64,000 bases of DNA. It comes from Pseudomonas khorasanensis (GTDB lineage Bacteria > Pseudomonadota > Gammaproteobacteria > Pseudomonadales > Pseudomonadaceae). This document shows positions 1 through 8,151 of this stretch, piece after piece. Made by a program: the position numbers and the translations under genes. Location of the stretch: contig NZ_JABWQP020000008.1 of the NCBI RefSeq assembly GCF_014268505.2, forward strand, positions 62,001 through 126,000, read 5' to 3'. Under the pieces are notes generated by a model, which did not search any database, was not told the DNA's origin, and saw only the letters and a program-made list of their open reading frames with translations. The number at the start of each line of letters is the position of its first letter. Position 1 is the stretch's first letter.

Positions 1-42
1 GCTCATGGTCACGTCCATGGCGAAGGTGGCCATCAGCACTGA
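1..42 (+). CDS. slyD: C-terminal end of SlyD-type peptidyl-prolyl isomerase (partial)
   Basis: Only the last 13 codons and the TGA are inside the window. They read AHGHVHGEGGHQH, the histidine-rich metal-binding tail typical of SlyD FKBP-type prolyl isomerases and nickel chaperones. Support comes from context: in P. aeruginosa, slyD lies directly upstream of a glutathione peroxidase gene, as here. A competing frame ends at position 54 and has no recognisable sequence. Confidence 0.7.
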   Translation, partial: AHGHVHGEGGHQH

Positions 43-72
43 TTTTCTGCGCTAAGCTTCGAGTACTGGAGA

Positions 73-93
73 GGCGCCTGTGGGCGCCTTTTT
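73..93 (+). terminator. Rho-independent terminator after slyD
   Basis: A perfect inverted repeat GGCGCC-tgtg-GGCGCC is followed by a run of five T. It lies about 30 bases after the slyD stop and before the peroxidase gene, so the two genes are probably transcribed separately. Confidence 0.8.
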
Positions 94-165
94 AGTCCGC
101 GGCTGTCCTTGGTGGCCTCGCCAAGTGGCTGTTTCGAGTAGAACACGAGAATCCCGGAGTTCGTC

Positions 166-648
166 ATGAGTGCTTTTCACGACCTTAAGTTGACAGCCCT
201 GAATGGTCAGGAGCTACCGCTGGCGCCCTTCAAGGGGCAAGTCGTGCTGGTGGTCAATGTCGCCTCCAAATGTGGCTTGACCCCACAGTACGCGGCACTG
301 GAAAACCTCTATCAACAATTCAAGGATAAAGGCTTCAGTGTGCTGGGCCTGCCGTGCAATCAGTTTGCCGGTCAGGAACCGGGTTCCGAACAGGAAATCC
401 AGGACTTCTGCAGCCTGAACTATGGCGTGACGTTCCCGCTGTCGAGCAAGCTCGAGGTCAACGGTCACGACCGTCATCAGCTGTATAAATTACTGGCAGG
501 CGAGGGCGCAGAATTTCCTGGTGACATTACCTGGAATTTCGAGAAGTTCCTGCTTGGCAAAGACGGCCGGGTGTTGGCGCGCTTCTCGCCGCGTACGGCG
601 CCGGACGATCCCACGATCGTGCACGCGATTGAAAAAGCGCTGAGCTGA
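166..648 (+). CDS. Glutathione peroxidase, Cys type (BtuE/Gpx family)
   Basis: This 160-residue protein has the usual length of bacterial non-selenium glutathione peroxidases, which reduce hydroperoxides with thioredoxin or glutathione as donor. All four catalytic-tetrad positions can be seen: Cys36 in NVASKCGLTP, Gln70 in PCNQFAGQEPG, and Trp123/Asn124 in TWNFEKFL. Cys82 (FCSLNYGV) sits where the resolving cysteine of thioredoxin-dependent members lies. There is no signal peptide, so it is cytoplasmic. GGAG six bases before the ATG supports the start. The gene is monocistronic, flanked by a terminator and a palindromic repeat. The thioredoxin reductase gene 4 kb downstream is a plausible partner, which is inference only. 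Confidence 0.93.
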   Translation: MSAFHDLKLTALNGQELPLAPFKGQVVLVVNVASKCGLTPQYAALENLYQQFKDKGFSVLGLPCNQFAGQEPGSEQEIQDFCSLNYGVTFPLSSKLEVNGHDRHQLYKLLAGEGAEFPGDITWNFEKFLLGKDGRVLARFSPRTAPDDPTIVHAIEKALS

Positions 649-660
649 AGAGCAGAATCA

Positions 661-736
661 AAAGATCGCAGCCTCCGGCAGCTCCACAGGGGATCCACAA
701 ACCCCATGTAGGAGCTGCCGGAGGCTGCGATCTTTT
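661..736. repeat. Palindromic intergenic repeat (GATCGCAGCCT family)
   Basis: Two arms of about 25 bases, containing GATCGCAGCCTCCGGCAGCT and its complement, face each other across a 24-base loop. The same family recurs at 39768-39829 and 46675-46757. The hairpin directly follows the peroxidase gene and may stop or stabilise its transcript. Confidence 0.85.
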
Positions 737-858
737 GCTTTTCAATCTTTTAATCCTTAATCACCAAAATCAATAATGCTGTTCATCAGGATCGGCGCTT
801 CATATTATCGCCGTCATATCGATTAATGTCTGTCGCCAACATTTCGTGGAGCCTCTCG

Positions 859-1962
859 ATGCCCGTGCAAGCCTTGTTCAAACCGTTCCACCTCGGCGCC
901 CTCGAGCTACCGACTCGCGTCGTCATGGCGCCGATGACCCGCTCGTTCTCGCCGGGCGGCGTACCCAATTCCAAAGTCATCGAATACTACCGCCGTCGCG
1001 CGGCCGCTGGCGTCGGCTTGATCATCACCGAAGGCACCACGGTCGGCCATATCGCTTCCAACGGTTACCCGAACGTGCCGCAGTTTTTCGGTGACGCGCC
1101 GCTGGCCGGCTGGAAGAAAGTGGTCGATGCGGTGCACGCAGAGGGTGGCAAGATCGTTCCGCAACTGTGGCATGTCGGCAGCGTTCGCCGACTCGGCACT
1201 GAACCGGACGCCAGCGTGCCGGGTTACGGGCCGTCGGAAAAGCTCAAGGATGGTCAGGTCGTGGTGCACGGCATGAGCAAGCAGGACATCCAGGACGTGA
1301 TCGCCGCGTTCGCTCAAGCGGCCAAAGATGCCCAGAGCATCGGCATGGACGGCGTGGAAATCCACGGTGCCCACGGTTATCTGGTCGACCAGTTTTTCTG
1401 GGAGGGCAGCAACCAGCGTACTGACGAATACGGTGGCAGCCTGGCCAACCGTTCGCGTTTTGCCATCGAACTGATTCAAGCCGTTCGCGCGGCGGTCGGC
1501 GAAGGCTTCCCGATCATTTTCCGCTTCTCGCAATGGAAACAGCAGGATTACACCGCACGTCTGGTGCAAACCCCTGAAGCGCTGGGCGAGTTCCTCAAGC
1601 CACTGTCTGACGCCGGCGTGGATATTTTCCACTGCTCGACGCGGCGTTTCTGGGAGCCGGAGTTCGACGGCTCGGATCTGAATCTGGCGGGCTGGACCCG
1701 CAAGCTGACCGGCAAACCGACCATTACCGTTGGTAGCGTGGGGCTGGACGGCGAGTTTCTGCAGTTCATGGTCAACACCGACAAGGTCGCGCAACCGGCC
1801 AGTCTGGAAAACCTGCTGGAGCGCCTGAACAAGGAGGAATTCGATTTGGTGGCGGTCGGGCGCGCGCTGCTGGTTGATCCGGACTGGGCGCAGAAAGTCC
1901 GCGAAGGCCGTGAGCAGGACATTCTGCCGTTCAGCCGTGAGGCGTTGATGACGCTGGTTTAA
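859..1962 (+). CDS. NADH:flavin oxidoreductase / alkene reductase (Old Yellow Enzyme family)
   Basis: A 367-residue FMN-dependent TIM-barrel oxidoreductase of the Old Yellow Enzyme family, which reduces activated C=C bonds or nitro groups with NAD(P)H. Visible family motifs are MAPMTRS near the N-terminus, PQLWHVG, HGAHGYLVDQF with the substrate-binding His pair, the RTDEYGGS segment and VGRALLVDP at the phosphate-binding end. The ATG at 859 is preferred because GGAG lies 7 bases upstream; an in-frame ATG at 826 lacks a ribosome binding site. In P. aeruginosa an oxidoreductase of this family occupies the same place between the peroxidase and glycosyltransferase genes. The substrate cannot be told from sequence. 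Confidence 0.9.
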   Translation: MPVQALFKPFHLGALELPTRVVMAPMTRSFSPGGVPNSKVIEYYRRRAAAGVGLIITEGTTVGHIASNGYPNVPQFFGDAPLAGWKKVVDAVHAEGGKIVPQLWHVGSVRRLGTEPDASVPGYGPSEKLKDGQVVVHGMSKQDIQDVIAAFAQAAKDAQSIGMDGVEIHGAHGYLVDQFFWEGSNQRTDEYGGSLANRSRFAIELIQAVRAAVGEGFPIIFRFSQWKQQDYTARLVQTPEALGEFLKPLSDAGVDIFHCSTRRFWEPEFDGSDLNLAGWTRKLTGKPTITVGSVGLDGEFLQFMVNTDKVAQPASLENLLERLNKEEFDLVAVGRALLVDPDWAQKVREGREQDILPFSREALMTLV

Positions 1963-1980
1963 GCGGCGCTTTCACTGGCC

Positions 1981-2074
1981 CCTTCGCGAGCAGGCTCGCT
2001 CCCACAGGTTCTGATGTTCACAAGATTTGTGTTCACAGGAGATATTCTGTGGGAGCGAAGCCTGCTCGCGAAGG
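1981..2074. repeat. REP pair (GAGCCTGCTCGCGAA family), inverted
   Basis: CCTTCGCGAGCAGGCTCGCT and its near-perfect complement face each other across about 40 bases. This is the commonest P. fluorescens-group REP doublet. It sits between the convergent oxidoreductase and glycosyltransferase genes. Confidence 0.9.
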
Positions 2075-2096
2075 CAGTTCTGAGGCCAGCATAAAA

Positions 2097-3272
2097 TCAA
2101 GGCAATGTCTGCGCGTTCGGCACCACTTGTTCCCCCAGACATGCCCCCCGCAAATACCCTTCGAACTGCTCGATAATCGCCCCCCAACCCTGGCGGCTGC
2201 CATGTTGTCGCGCATTCAGCCGCACACAACGCAAACGCTCATCCTCTTCCAGCAACCACACCGCCGCTTCGCAAAACGCCTGCTCATCGCCGGGCATCGC
2301 TGAAACGCCGTTATAGCCATGACGAATGTGCTGCGCCGCTGCAGCCTGGTCATAAGCCACCACACCTAGTCCCGAGGCCAGCGCTTCCAGCACCACGTTG
2401 CCGAAGGTTTCGGTCAGGCTGGGAAACACAAATACATCCCCGCAGGCGTAGTGCGCGGCCAAGGCTTCACCACGCTGTGCGCCGCAGAAAACGGCTTCGG
2501 GCAGATCCTTTTCCAGCGCAGTGCGCTGTGGCCCGTCACCGACCACGATGAGTTTCAGATTGCGTTGTGGATAAGTCTCACGCAGGTTTTCAAAGCAGCG
2601 CTTGAGCAAACCCAGGTTCTTCTCCGGGGCGAGCCGCCCTACGTGAATCACGGCGATGTCCTGTTCGCCCAGTCCCCATTGCTCACGCAACGCATTTTGA
2701 CGTTTGCTCGGATGAAACAGCTGGCTGTCCACCCCCCGGGACAACAGCGCCAGACGCTCGAAATGGCGACGCTCCAGTTCCAGGCGCTGACTGACGCTAG
2801 GCACCAGGGTCATCGCCGAACGATTGTGAAACCAGCGCAGGTAATGGGTGAGCATCCGGGTCAGCAGGCCGAGGCCATACTGGCTGGTGTACTGCTGAAA
2901 GTTGGTGTGGAAACCGCTGACGACTGCAATCCCCAGACGCCGTGCCGCCCGTAGCGCTGACAAGCCGAGCGGGCCCTCGGTGGCGATGTAAAGCACATCC
3001 GGACGCTGGCGTTTCCAGCGGCGCAGCAGCTTGTGCATCGACGACTGGCCCCATTGCAGTCCCGCATATCCCGGCAGTGGCCATCCCCGACACAGCAACA
3101 AGGCATCGTCTTCGCTGCGCTGCGGGTCGCCGGCCTGGCGCGGGCGCACCAGCTCTACTTGATGGCCGCGCGCGCGCAAGCCCTCGCACAAGCGGCCAAG
3201 GGTATTGGCCACGCCGTTGATTTCCGGTGGGAAGGTTTCGCTGATCAGGGTGATGTGCAAAGTTGTCGTCAT
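2097..3272 (-). CDS. Glycosyltransferase family 4 (GT-B fold, mannosyltransferase-like)
   Basis: A 391-residue retaining GT-B glycosyltransferase. The N-terminal half begins ISETFPPEINGVANTL, the typical opening of the GDP-mannose-dependent alpha-mannosyltransferase branch (MgtA/PimB-like). The C-terminal half has the donor-binding HVGRLAPEKNL strand and the E-x7-E signature TETFGNVVLEALASG. No signal peptide or membrane span is seen, so it probably acts at the inner face of the membrane on a lipid acceptor. The ATG at 3272 follows GAGG by 6 bases; an ATG eight codons upstream at 3296 has no such site. Donor and acceptor are inferred from family only. It is convergent with the OYE gene. Confidence 0.85.
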   Translation of the reverse strand: MTTTLHITLISETFPPEINGVANTLGRLCEGLRARGHQVELVRPRQAGDPQRSEDDALLLCRGWPLPGYAGLQWGQSSMHKLLRRWKRQRPDVLYIATEGPLGLSALRAARRLGIAVVSGFHTNFQQYTSQYGLGLLTRMLTHYLRWFHNRSAMTLVPSVSQRLELERRHFERLALLSRGVDSQLFHPSKRQNALREQWGLGEQDIAVIHVGRLAPEKNLGLLKRCFENLRETYPQRNLKLIVVGDGPQRTALEKDLPEAVFCGAQRGEALAAHYACGDVFVFPSLTETFGNVVLEALASGLGVVAYDQAAAAQHIRHGYNGVSAMPGDEQAFCEAAVWLLEEDERLRCVRLNARQHGSRQGWGAIIEQFEGYLRGACLGEQVVPNAQTLP

Positions 3273-3336
3273 GACCTCAGTGTCGGCTGAGGCCATGTCG
3301 ACTTTGTGGCATTCGGATGATGGATTTGTGACGAGG

Positions 3337-4089
3337 TCAGCGTTGCGTCACTAGATTCTCGGCACCACGCTCACGCACCCAGAACAGCGTCGCCCCGGCC
3401 ACGGCGGCCGGCATCATCAGGATGTTGACCACAGGGATCAGCAACACCAGATACACGCTGCCGCCGAAGCTCATGCTCTGCCAGCGCTTCTGGCGCAACC
3501 AGGCGAGCATCTCGTTCCAGCCCAGTTTGTGGTTGTCCGCCGGGTAGTCGATGTACTGGATCGCCATCATCCATACGCCGAACAGCAGCCACAGCGGTGC
3601 GGCGACAATGTTCACCACGGGAATGAACGACAGGATGAACAGGCCGATCGCGCGCGGCAGGAAATAGCCGAGTTTGCGCATTTCCCGGGCGAAAGTACGC
3701 GGGATCATCGCAATCAGTTCGGCCCAACTGAATGCCGGGAAATCGTCGGTGCCACGTACCACCACTTCGACTTTTTCCGCGAGGAAGCCGTTGAACGGCG
3801 CGGCGATGATGTTCGCGAGCATCGTAAAGGTGAAGAAAATCATGAGTGCCACGAGTACTACAAACAGCGGCCACAGGATGTAGCTGAGAAAACTGAGCCA
3901 TTCGGGCAGCGACGGCATCAGCGTATCGACCCACAGGCTGAACTGATGGCCGGCCAGATAGACCAGTCCGACGAACAGCACCAGATTGATGGCCAGCGGC
4001 AGCAAGACAAACAGGCGCAGGCCGGGGCTCAGGACGAGTTTGAGACCTTCGCGCAGGTATTGCGGGCCAGACAGAACGGGGGCGGGCAT
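3337..4089 (-). CDS. cysZ: Sulfate transporter CysZ
   Basis: A 250-residue polytopic inner-membrane protein that matches CysZ in length and pattern. It opens with the cytosolic segment SGPQYLREGLKLVLSPGLR, followed by several hydrophobic segments (roughly residues 22-45, 65-95, 145-175 and 205-235). CysZ provides high-affinity sulfate uptake for cysteine synthesis. GGAG lies 10 bases before the ATG. It is divergent from trxB with about 310 bases between, and the same cysZ/trxB neighbourhood is seen in other pseudomonads. Confidence 0.9.
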   Translation of the reverse strand: MPAPVLSGPQYLREGLKLVLSPGLRLFVLLPLAINLVLFVGLVYLAGHQFSLWVDTLMPSLPEWLSFLSYILWPLFVVLVALMIFFTFTMLANIIAAPFNGFLAEKVEVVVRGTDDFPAFSWAELIAMIPRTFAREMRKLGYFLPRAIGLFILSFIPVVNIVAAPLWLLFGVWMMAIQYIDYPADNHKLGWNEMLAWLRQKRWQSMSFGGSVYLVLLIPVVNILMMPAAVAGATLFWVRERGAENLVTQR

Positions 4090-4399
4090 ATGAAGCTCCG
4101 AGCAAAGGAAAACGCGCCGACCTTACCGGCTTTGCGCAACCTGCGAAAGCGCGGCAGAGTGATCGACATGCACTGTAACAAACAGGTCTATCTCATCGCG
4201 GTATGGGCATAGAGACCACCTATGAGCTGGATTGTTAAACCGTATTTCCTTAATCTTGCCCCCCTCGATACGCTGCACCCAACTTTTTACAGGACTGTCG
4301 AGTCCAGCCTTCCCCAAGGTTATCCACAGTCCTTTTTTATTCCCGCCGGCAGCCCGGCGTTCCGCGCCAGTTGTTCGGCCCGGTCAACAGGAGCACGTC
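4090..4399. other. Divergent promoter region cysZ / trxB
   Basis: About 310 bases separate the cysZ and trxB start codons, so both promoters must lie here. I see no convincing ORF, palindrome or consensus sigma-70 promoter. A GGAG ribosome binding site for trxB lies at the right edge. Confidence 0.5.
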
Positions 4400-5362
4400 A
4401 TGTCTGAAGTCCGTCATTCGCGAGTGATTATTCTTGGTTCCGGCCCTGCCGGTTACAGCGCCGCGGTCTATGCCGCCCGCGCCAACCTCAAGCCACTGCT
4501 GATCACCGGCATGCAGGCTGGCGGTCAACTGACCACCACCACCGAAGTCGACAACTGGCCAGGCGACGTTCACGGGTTGACCGGCCCGGTGCTGATGGAC
4601 CGTATGCGCGAGCACGCCGAGCGCTTTGAAACCGAGATCGTGTTCGATCACATCAACGCTGTGGACTTTGCTTCCAAGCCATACACCCTGACCGGTGACA
4701 GCGCCGTCTACACCTGTGATGCCTTGATCATCGCGACTGGCGCCAGCGCCCGTTATCTGGGCCTGCCTTCGGAAGAAGCGTTCATGGGCAAAGGCGTTTC
4801 CGCTTGCGCGACCTGCGACGGTTTCTTCTACCGCAACAAGCCGGTTGCAGTGGTGGGTGGCGGTAACACTGCTGTTGAAGAAGCGCTGTACCTGGCCAAC
4901 ATCGCCAGCACCGTGACCCTGATCCACCGTCGTGAAACCTTCCGCGCCGAGAAGATTCTGATCGACAAGCTCAACGCCCGAGTGGCCGAAGGCAAGATCA
5001 TCCTCAAGTTGAACGCCAACCTCGATGAAGTGCTGGGCGACAACATGGGCGTGACCGGTGCGCGTCTGCGCAACAACGACGGCAGCTTCGACGAAATCAA
5101 AGTCGACGGCGTGTTTATCGCCATTGGCCACACGCCGAACACTTCGCTGTTCGAGGGCCAGCTGACTTTGAAAGATGGTTATCTGGTCGTCCACGGCGGT
5201 CGTGAAGGCAACGCTACCGCGACCAGCGTCGAAGGCATTTTCGCTGCCGGTGACGTGGCTGACCACGTTTACCGTCAGGCCATTACTTCGGCCGGCGCTG
5301 GCTGCATGGCGGCATTGGATACCGAGCGTTACCTGGACGGTCTGCAGAACGCTTCGTTCTAG
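4400..5362 (+). CDS. trxB: Thioredoxin-disulfide reductase
   Basis: A 320-residue low-molecular-weight thioredoxin reductase: an FAD/NADPH flavoprotein that keeps thioredoxin reduced in the cytoplasm. The FAD-binding GSGPAGYSAAVYAARA lies at residues 13-28. The redox-active pair is Cys136/Cys139 in SACATCDG, followed by the NADPH-binding GGGNTAVEEALYLA and the C-terminal FAD motif GIFAAGDVAD. Length and motif spacing match E. coli TrxB. The start at 4400 is chosen because CAGGAG lies 7 bases before the ATG; upstream in-frame codons read into non-conserved sequence. Confidence 0.97.
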   Translation: MSEVRHSRVIILGSGPAGYSAAVYAARANLKPLLITGMQAGGQLTTTTEVDNWPGDVHGLTGPVLMDRMREHAERFETEIVFDHINAVDFASKPYTLTGDSAVYTCDALIIATGASARYLGLPSEEAFMGKGVSACATCDGFFYRNKPVAVVGGGNTAVEEALYLANIASTVTLIHRRETFRAEKILIDKLNARVAEGKIILKLNANLDEVLGDNMGVTGARLRNNDGSFDEIKVDGVFIAIGHTPNTSLFEGQLTLKDGYLVVHGGREGNATATSVEGIFAAGDVADHVYRQAITSAGAGCMAALDTERYLDGLQNASF

Positions 5363-5374
5363 GATTCCAGGCAT

Positions 5375-5407
5375 AAAAAAACCGGCCAGAGATTGGCCGG
5401 TTTTTTT
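5375..5407. terminator. Bidirectional terminator between trxB and hopJ-like gene
   Basis: ACCGGCCA-gagat-TGGCCGGT is flanked by six A on the left and seven T on the right, so it can end both the plus-strand trxB transcript and the minus-strand transcript from the other side. Confidence 0.9.
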
Positions 5408-5433
5408 GTGCCCCTTGTAGGCGTGCAGTTGAG

Positions 5434-5772
5434 TCAGCGGCGGGACAGGGGCTGGACGTTGAATTTCACGCCGGCCAGACCGTGCTGGATCAATGCGCGA
5501 ATGTTGCCGTGATCGCTGCCCTCGGGCGTGGCCGCCACCGAACGGTAGTGTTCGCCAAACGCCAGCAGCGCTTCCTCATCGCTTAGGCCTTCCAGCAATG
5601 CCAGGCCTAGCGTTTTGCACGAGCCTTCGTTCTGCCCGGCGGCGTTTTCCACGCCGCCGTTGTTGAAGGCCTGAGGCTGGTAGTCGTAGCCGGCGGCGAT
5701 GAACGCCAGAGTATCGGCGAAAAGGTGTTCGCCGCTCTTGAGGCTGGCACGCAAGGTGTTGAGGTCACTCAT
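5434..5772 (-). CDS. HopJ type III effector family protein
   Basis: A 112-residue protein starting MSDLNTLRASLKSGEHLFAD, with the central DYQPQAFNNGG and the LLEGLSDEEALLAFGEHYR segment of the HopJ family. The family was named after a P. syringae effector candidate but occurs widely in bacteria without type III secretion, so a housekeeping role is more likely. No type III genes are nearby. The start codon at 5772 overlaps the end of the upstream DUF1244 gene by 8 bases, so the two are translationally coupled. An upstream extension to 5883 would run through the DUF1244 gene and is rejected. Confidence 0.82.
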   Translation of the reverse strand: MSDLNTLRASLKSGEHLFADTLAFIAAGYDYQPQAFNNGGVENAAGQNEGSCKTLGLALLEGLSDEEALLAFGEHYRSVAATPEGSDHGNIRALIQHGLAGVKFNVQPLSRR

Positions 5773-6061
5773 TGGGTTTTCCTTGGGCAAACGCCGCTTG
5801 TTGGTCGGCGCTGGCTTCTTGCTGGTATTGGGCTTTCCACTCGGCGTACGGCATGCCGTAAACCACCTCGCGAGCGTCATCAAGGCTGACCTCGATCTGG
5901 CGTTCGTCAGCTTCGGCCTTGTACCACTTGGACAGGCAGTTGCGGCAGAACCCGGCGAGGTTCATCAAGTCGATGTTCTGCACGTCCTTGCGGCTGTCGA
6001 GGTGGGCAACCAGTCGGCGAAAGGCGGCGGCTTCGAGTTCGAGGCGTTGTTGCGCGGTCAT
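5765..6061 (-). CDS. DUF1244 domain protein
   Basis: A 98-residue small soluble protein of the DUF1244 family. The conserved core reads NLAGFCRNCLSKWYK, with a Cys-x2-Cys pair, followed by the acidic DDAREVVYGMPYAEWK. Its function is unknown. It is the first gene of a two-gene unit with the HopJ-like gene and overlaps it by 8 bases. This pairing is common in proteobacteria, which suggests a shared, uncharacterised role. Confidence 0.85.
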   Translation of the reverse strand: MTAQQRLELEAAAFRRLVAHLDSRKDVQNIDLMNLAGFCRNCLSKWYKAEADERQIEVSLDDAREVVYGMPYAEWKAQYQQEASADQQAAFAQGKPNE

Positions 6062-6078
6062 AAAAGTCTCTTCCAGAC

Positions 6079-6158
6079 AGCTTCAAGGGGCGAGCTTCAA
6101 GTTGCAAGATTGCGATGGTGGGCCTGTAGCTTAACGCTTGCGGCTTCAAGCTTGAAGC
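6079..6158. repeat. Imperfect palindromic repeat (CTTCAAGCTTGAAG)
   Basis: The gap between the DUF1244 and folX genes is made of repeated AGCTTCAAG and CTTGAAGCT words around a perfect CTTCAAGCTTGAAG palindrome at about 6143-6156. It resembles another class of pseudomonad intergenic repeat. I see no gene in it. Confidence 0.5.
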
Positions 6159-6530
6159 TTAGCGGCTTGCCGCGAGCGTAATTGAAACCGACTCGGCGAA
6201 GCGCAGCGCGTGCGGTTTGTCGACTTCGACTTCGGCGTACAGCACCGAAGCATTGGTCATCACCAGATCGAGCAGCTCTTGCGTCAAGCGTTCGAGCAGC
6301 GCGAAACGGTTGCCCTCGACGTGAGCGATGATCGCCTTGGTGATGGTCCGATAATTCAGCGCGTGGTCGATGTCGTTGTCGCGCACCGCCTCCTGAGCTG
6401 CGTACAGAATGGTCAGGTTGATCAGCACATCCTGTTTGTTGAGGATCTCGTCCTCGTTGATGCCGATAAAAGTGCGCAGGCGCAGATCCTTGACCCGGAT
6501 GCGCGCCATTCCTGGTTGAAGTTGTGGCAT
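6159..6530 (-). CDS. folX: Dihydroneopterin triphosphate 2'-epimerase
   Basis: A 123-residue FolB/FolX-fold protein. FolX epimerises 7,8-dihydroneopterin triphosphate to the monapterin form, on the route to tetrahydromonapterin, the cofactor of phenylalanine hydroxylase in Pseudomonas. Family features are RIRVKDLRLRTFIGIN at the N-terminus, the DHALNYRTI segment, and EVEVDKPHALRFAESVSI at the C-terminus. FolX is preferred to FolB because the next gene is folM. The start at 6530 has GGAG seven bases upstream; the ATG at 6551 has none. It lies 72 bases downstream of folM in the same direction. Confidence 0.9.
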   Translation of the reverse strand: MPQLQPGMARIRVKDLRLRTFIGINEDEILNKQDVLINLTILYAAQEAVRDNDIDHALNYRTITKAIIAHVEGNRFALLERLTQELLDLVMTNASVLYAEVEVDKPHALRFAESVSITLAASR

Positions 6531-6602
6531 TGAATTGCTCCGTCCAATCATTGCAGGCGTTCTGGTGAAATCTTACTCGACTCGCGGCAGGAGCGGGACG
6601 GC

Positions 6603-7313
6603 TTATTTGACGTGGCGTCCGCCGTTGACGGTCAGCGTCGTACCGGTGACATACGGATTGTCGAGCAGATAACGCAGGCTTTGGTAGATCACTTCGCTAC
6701 CGGGTTCGAAGCCCAGTGCGGATTTGGCCAGTGCCTTGGCGCGGTACGTCGCGTCGTCTTCCGGATTGAACAACAACAGGGCCGGTGCAATGCCATTGAC
6801 CTTGATGTCTGGCGCAAAGCGGGCTGCAAACGACAGGGTCAGGCTGTCGAGCCCGGCCTTGCTGGCGCAGTAACCGATATGTTTACTGCTGCCTTTGCGG
6901 GTGACATCGTCGCTGATGTGAATGATGTCGGCTGGTGCAGAGCGCTGCAAAAGTTCGGCGCAGTGCAGGTTGATCAGGTAAGGCGCAAGCATATGAATGT
7001 TGAACATTCGGTTGAAGGCTTCAGCTTCGTTTCCAGCGGTTTCGGTCAGCCATTCGGAGGCGTTGTGCACGATGGCGCGCAAGCTGTCGGTATGGGCTTT
7101 CAATTCGCTGATAAAGGCTAGAATCCCGGCCTCGCTGGAAAAGTCCGCGAACAGACCAATGGCGCCCAGATCGCGCAGTGCCTGGACACCAGGGCGCTCG
7201 GTCCGGTAAGTGAAGATGACTCGATGACCATCCTCAATCAAGCGCTGCGCGCAGTGCAGGCCGACACGCTGGCCGGCGCCGGTGATGAGGATCGGGGCTG
7301 CGGAATCTGGCAT
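6603..7313 (-). CDS. folM: Dihydromonapterin reductase
   Basis: A 236-residue short-chain dehydrogenase of the FolM branch, which reduces dihydromonapterin to tetrahydromonapterin with NADPH and has weak dihydrofolate reductase activity. The cofactor loop is TGAGQRVG with the Arg typical of the pteridine-reductase subgroup. The catalytic pair is in YCASKAG, and NGIAPAL plus the NPYVTGTTLTVNGG end are standard. It forms a probable operon with folX. The GTP cyclohydrolase gene that accompanies them in P. aeruginosa is absent from this locus. Confidence 0.9.
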   Translation of the reverse strand: MPDSAAPILITGAGQRVGLHCAQRLIEDGHRVIFTYRTERPGVQALRDLGAIGLFADFSSEAGILAFISELKAHTDSLRAIVHNASEWLTETAGNEAEAFNRMFNIHMLAPYLINLHCAELLQRSAPADIIHISDDVTRKGSSKHIGYCASKAGLDSLTLSFAARFAPDIKVNGIAPALLLFNPEDDATYRAKALAKSALGFEPGSEVIYQSLRYLLDNPYVTGTTLTVNGGRHVK

Positions 7314-7372
7314 GAGCGGCTCGTCTCGCGGTTGAGGCGAAAACTATAACAGGCTCGCTCCCCCCTGAGAGA

Positions 7373-7942
7373 TCATCGATTCTGCGCGGAGGGTGTGGCC
7401 GGTAACCGGCTTGTCGGCGTGCTGTTCAACCAGTTCGCCAGCAAGTGTGTCGACAGCGGAATAAACAGATACACCATCAACGGCGTCAGGCACGCTGTGC
7501 TGATCAATACTCGTGGCAGCAGACTCAGCTCCTCGAGCAACGGGCCGAGGACAAAGTTGAACAGCAGCGATACCGGAAAAAACGCCAGCCAGATTGCCAC
7601 GGCCTGCTTCCACCGCGGTGGACGCTGCCCGACAGCGCCAAACCAGCCTTCTATGCCACTGACCCGATGTTCTTTGGGATGTTCGAATAAATCGCTGCCA
7701 CGGTTCAGCCAGGCGGTGCGCGACGCAGAATATTCCCAGGCATGCAGAGTCTGCTCATCGACAAAGCGGAAGATGATCTGGAATTCGTTATCGCCGGGCG
7801 GTGGCGCAAGAACGCCGGAGCCGAGATAGCCGGGGAAATCGGTGGCCAATTGTTCGCCTTCGCGCAGCCAGGCGATCAGATCGTGATAACGGCCATCGGC
7901 GACGCGGCGCGCTACCATCAGCGTGACGGGGGAAGTAGACAT
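7373..7942 (-). CDS. Antibiotic biosynthesis monooxygenase-like domain with C-terminal membrane spans
   Basis: A 189-residue protein. Residues 5-95 look like an ABM ferredoxin-like domain (VTLMVARRV, then YHDLIAWLREGEQLATDFPGYLG and ending in AWLNRGSDLF). Two hydrophobic segments follow, at about 120-142 and 150-172, so it is probably anchored in the inner membrane. The start at 7942 has GGAG seven bases upstream. It is divergent from the MerR regulator gene, a common position for a regulated target. Conserved equivalents occur in pseudomonads, but the substrate is unknown. Confidence 0.7.
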   Translation of the reverse strand: MSTSPVTLMVARRVADGRYHDLIAWLREGEQLATDFPGYLGSGVLAPPPGDNEFQIIFRFVDEQTLHAWEYSASRTAWLNRGSDLFEHPKEHRVSGIEGWFGAVGQRPPRWKQAVAIWLAFFPVSLLFNFVLGPLLEELSLLPRVLISTACLTPLMVYLFIPLSTHLLANWLNSTPTSRLPATPSAQNR

Positions 7943-8086
7943 TTTGTATCTCCATGTTTCGAGTGCGTCGCTCCGGGTAAGAGTTTCGCCAGACGCAGGC
8001 CGGGGTAGAGGCCTGCGTGTTGCAACAAGCAAGGATTATTCCTGATTTCGTCGATTAAACCAGACACTTTTGTCGTAGATCACCAC

Positions 8087-8117
8087 TTGAACGTTTGCAG
8101 GTCATCATGTTTAAAAT
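8087..8117 (+). promoter_or_regulatory. Candidate promoter with long spacer before the MerR gene
   Basis: TTGAAC (8087-8092) and TAAAAT (8112-8117) are separated by 19 bases and lie 35 bases before the regulator start. A 19-base spacer is typical of promoters acted on by MerR-family proteins, so autoregulation is possible. Based on reading alone. Confidence 0.35.
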
Positions 8118-8151
8118 GGGATCCAAGAACCGACATGGAAGTTGATGCCAA

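Noticed and set aside
1981..2074. CRISPR array from repeated GAGCCTGCTCGCGAA units
   Set aside because: Units are inverted pairs scattered across the window between genes, not evenly spaced direct repeats, and no cas gene is present.
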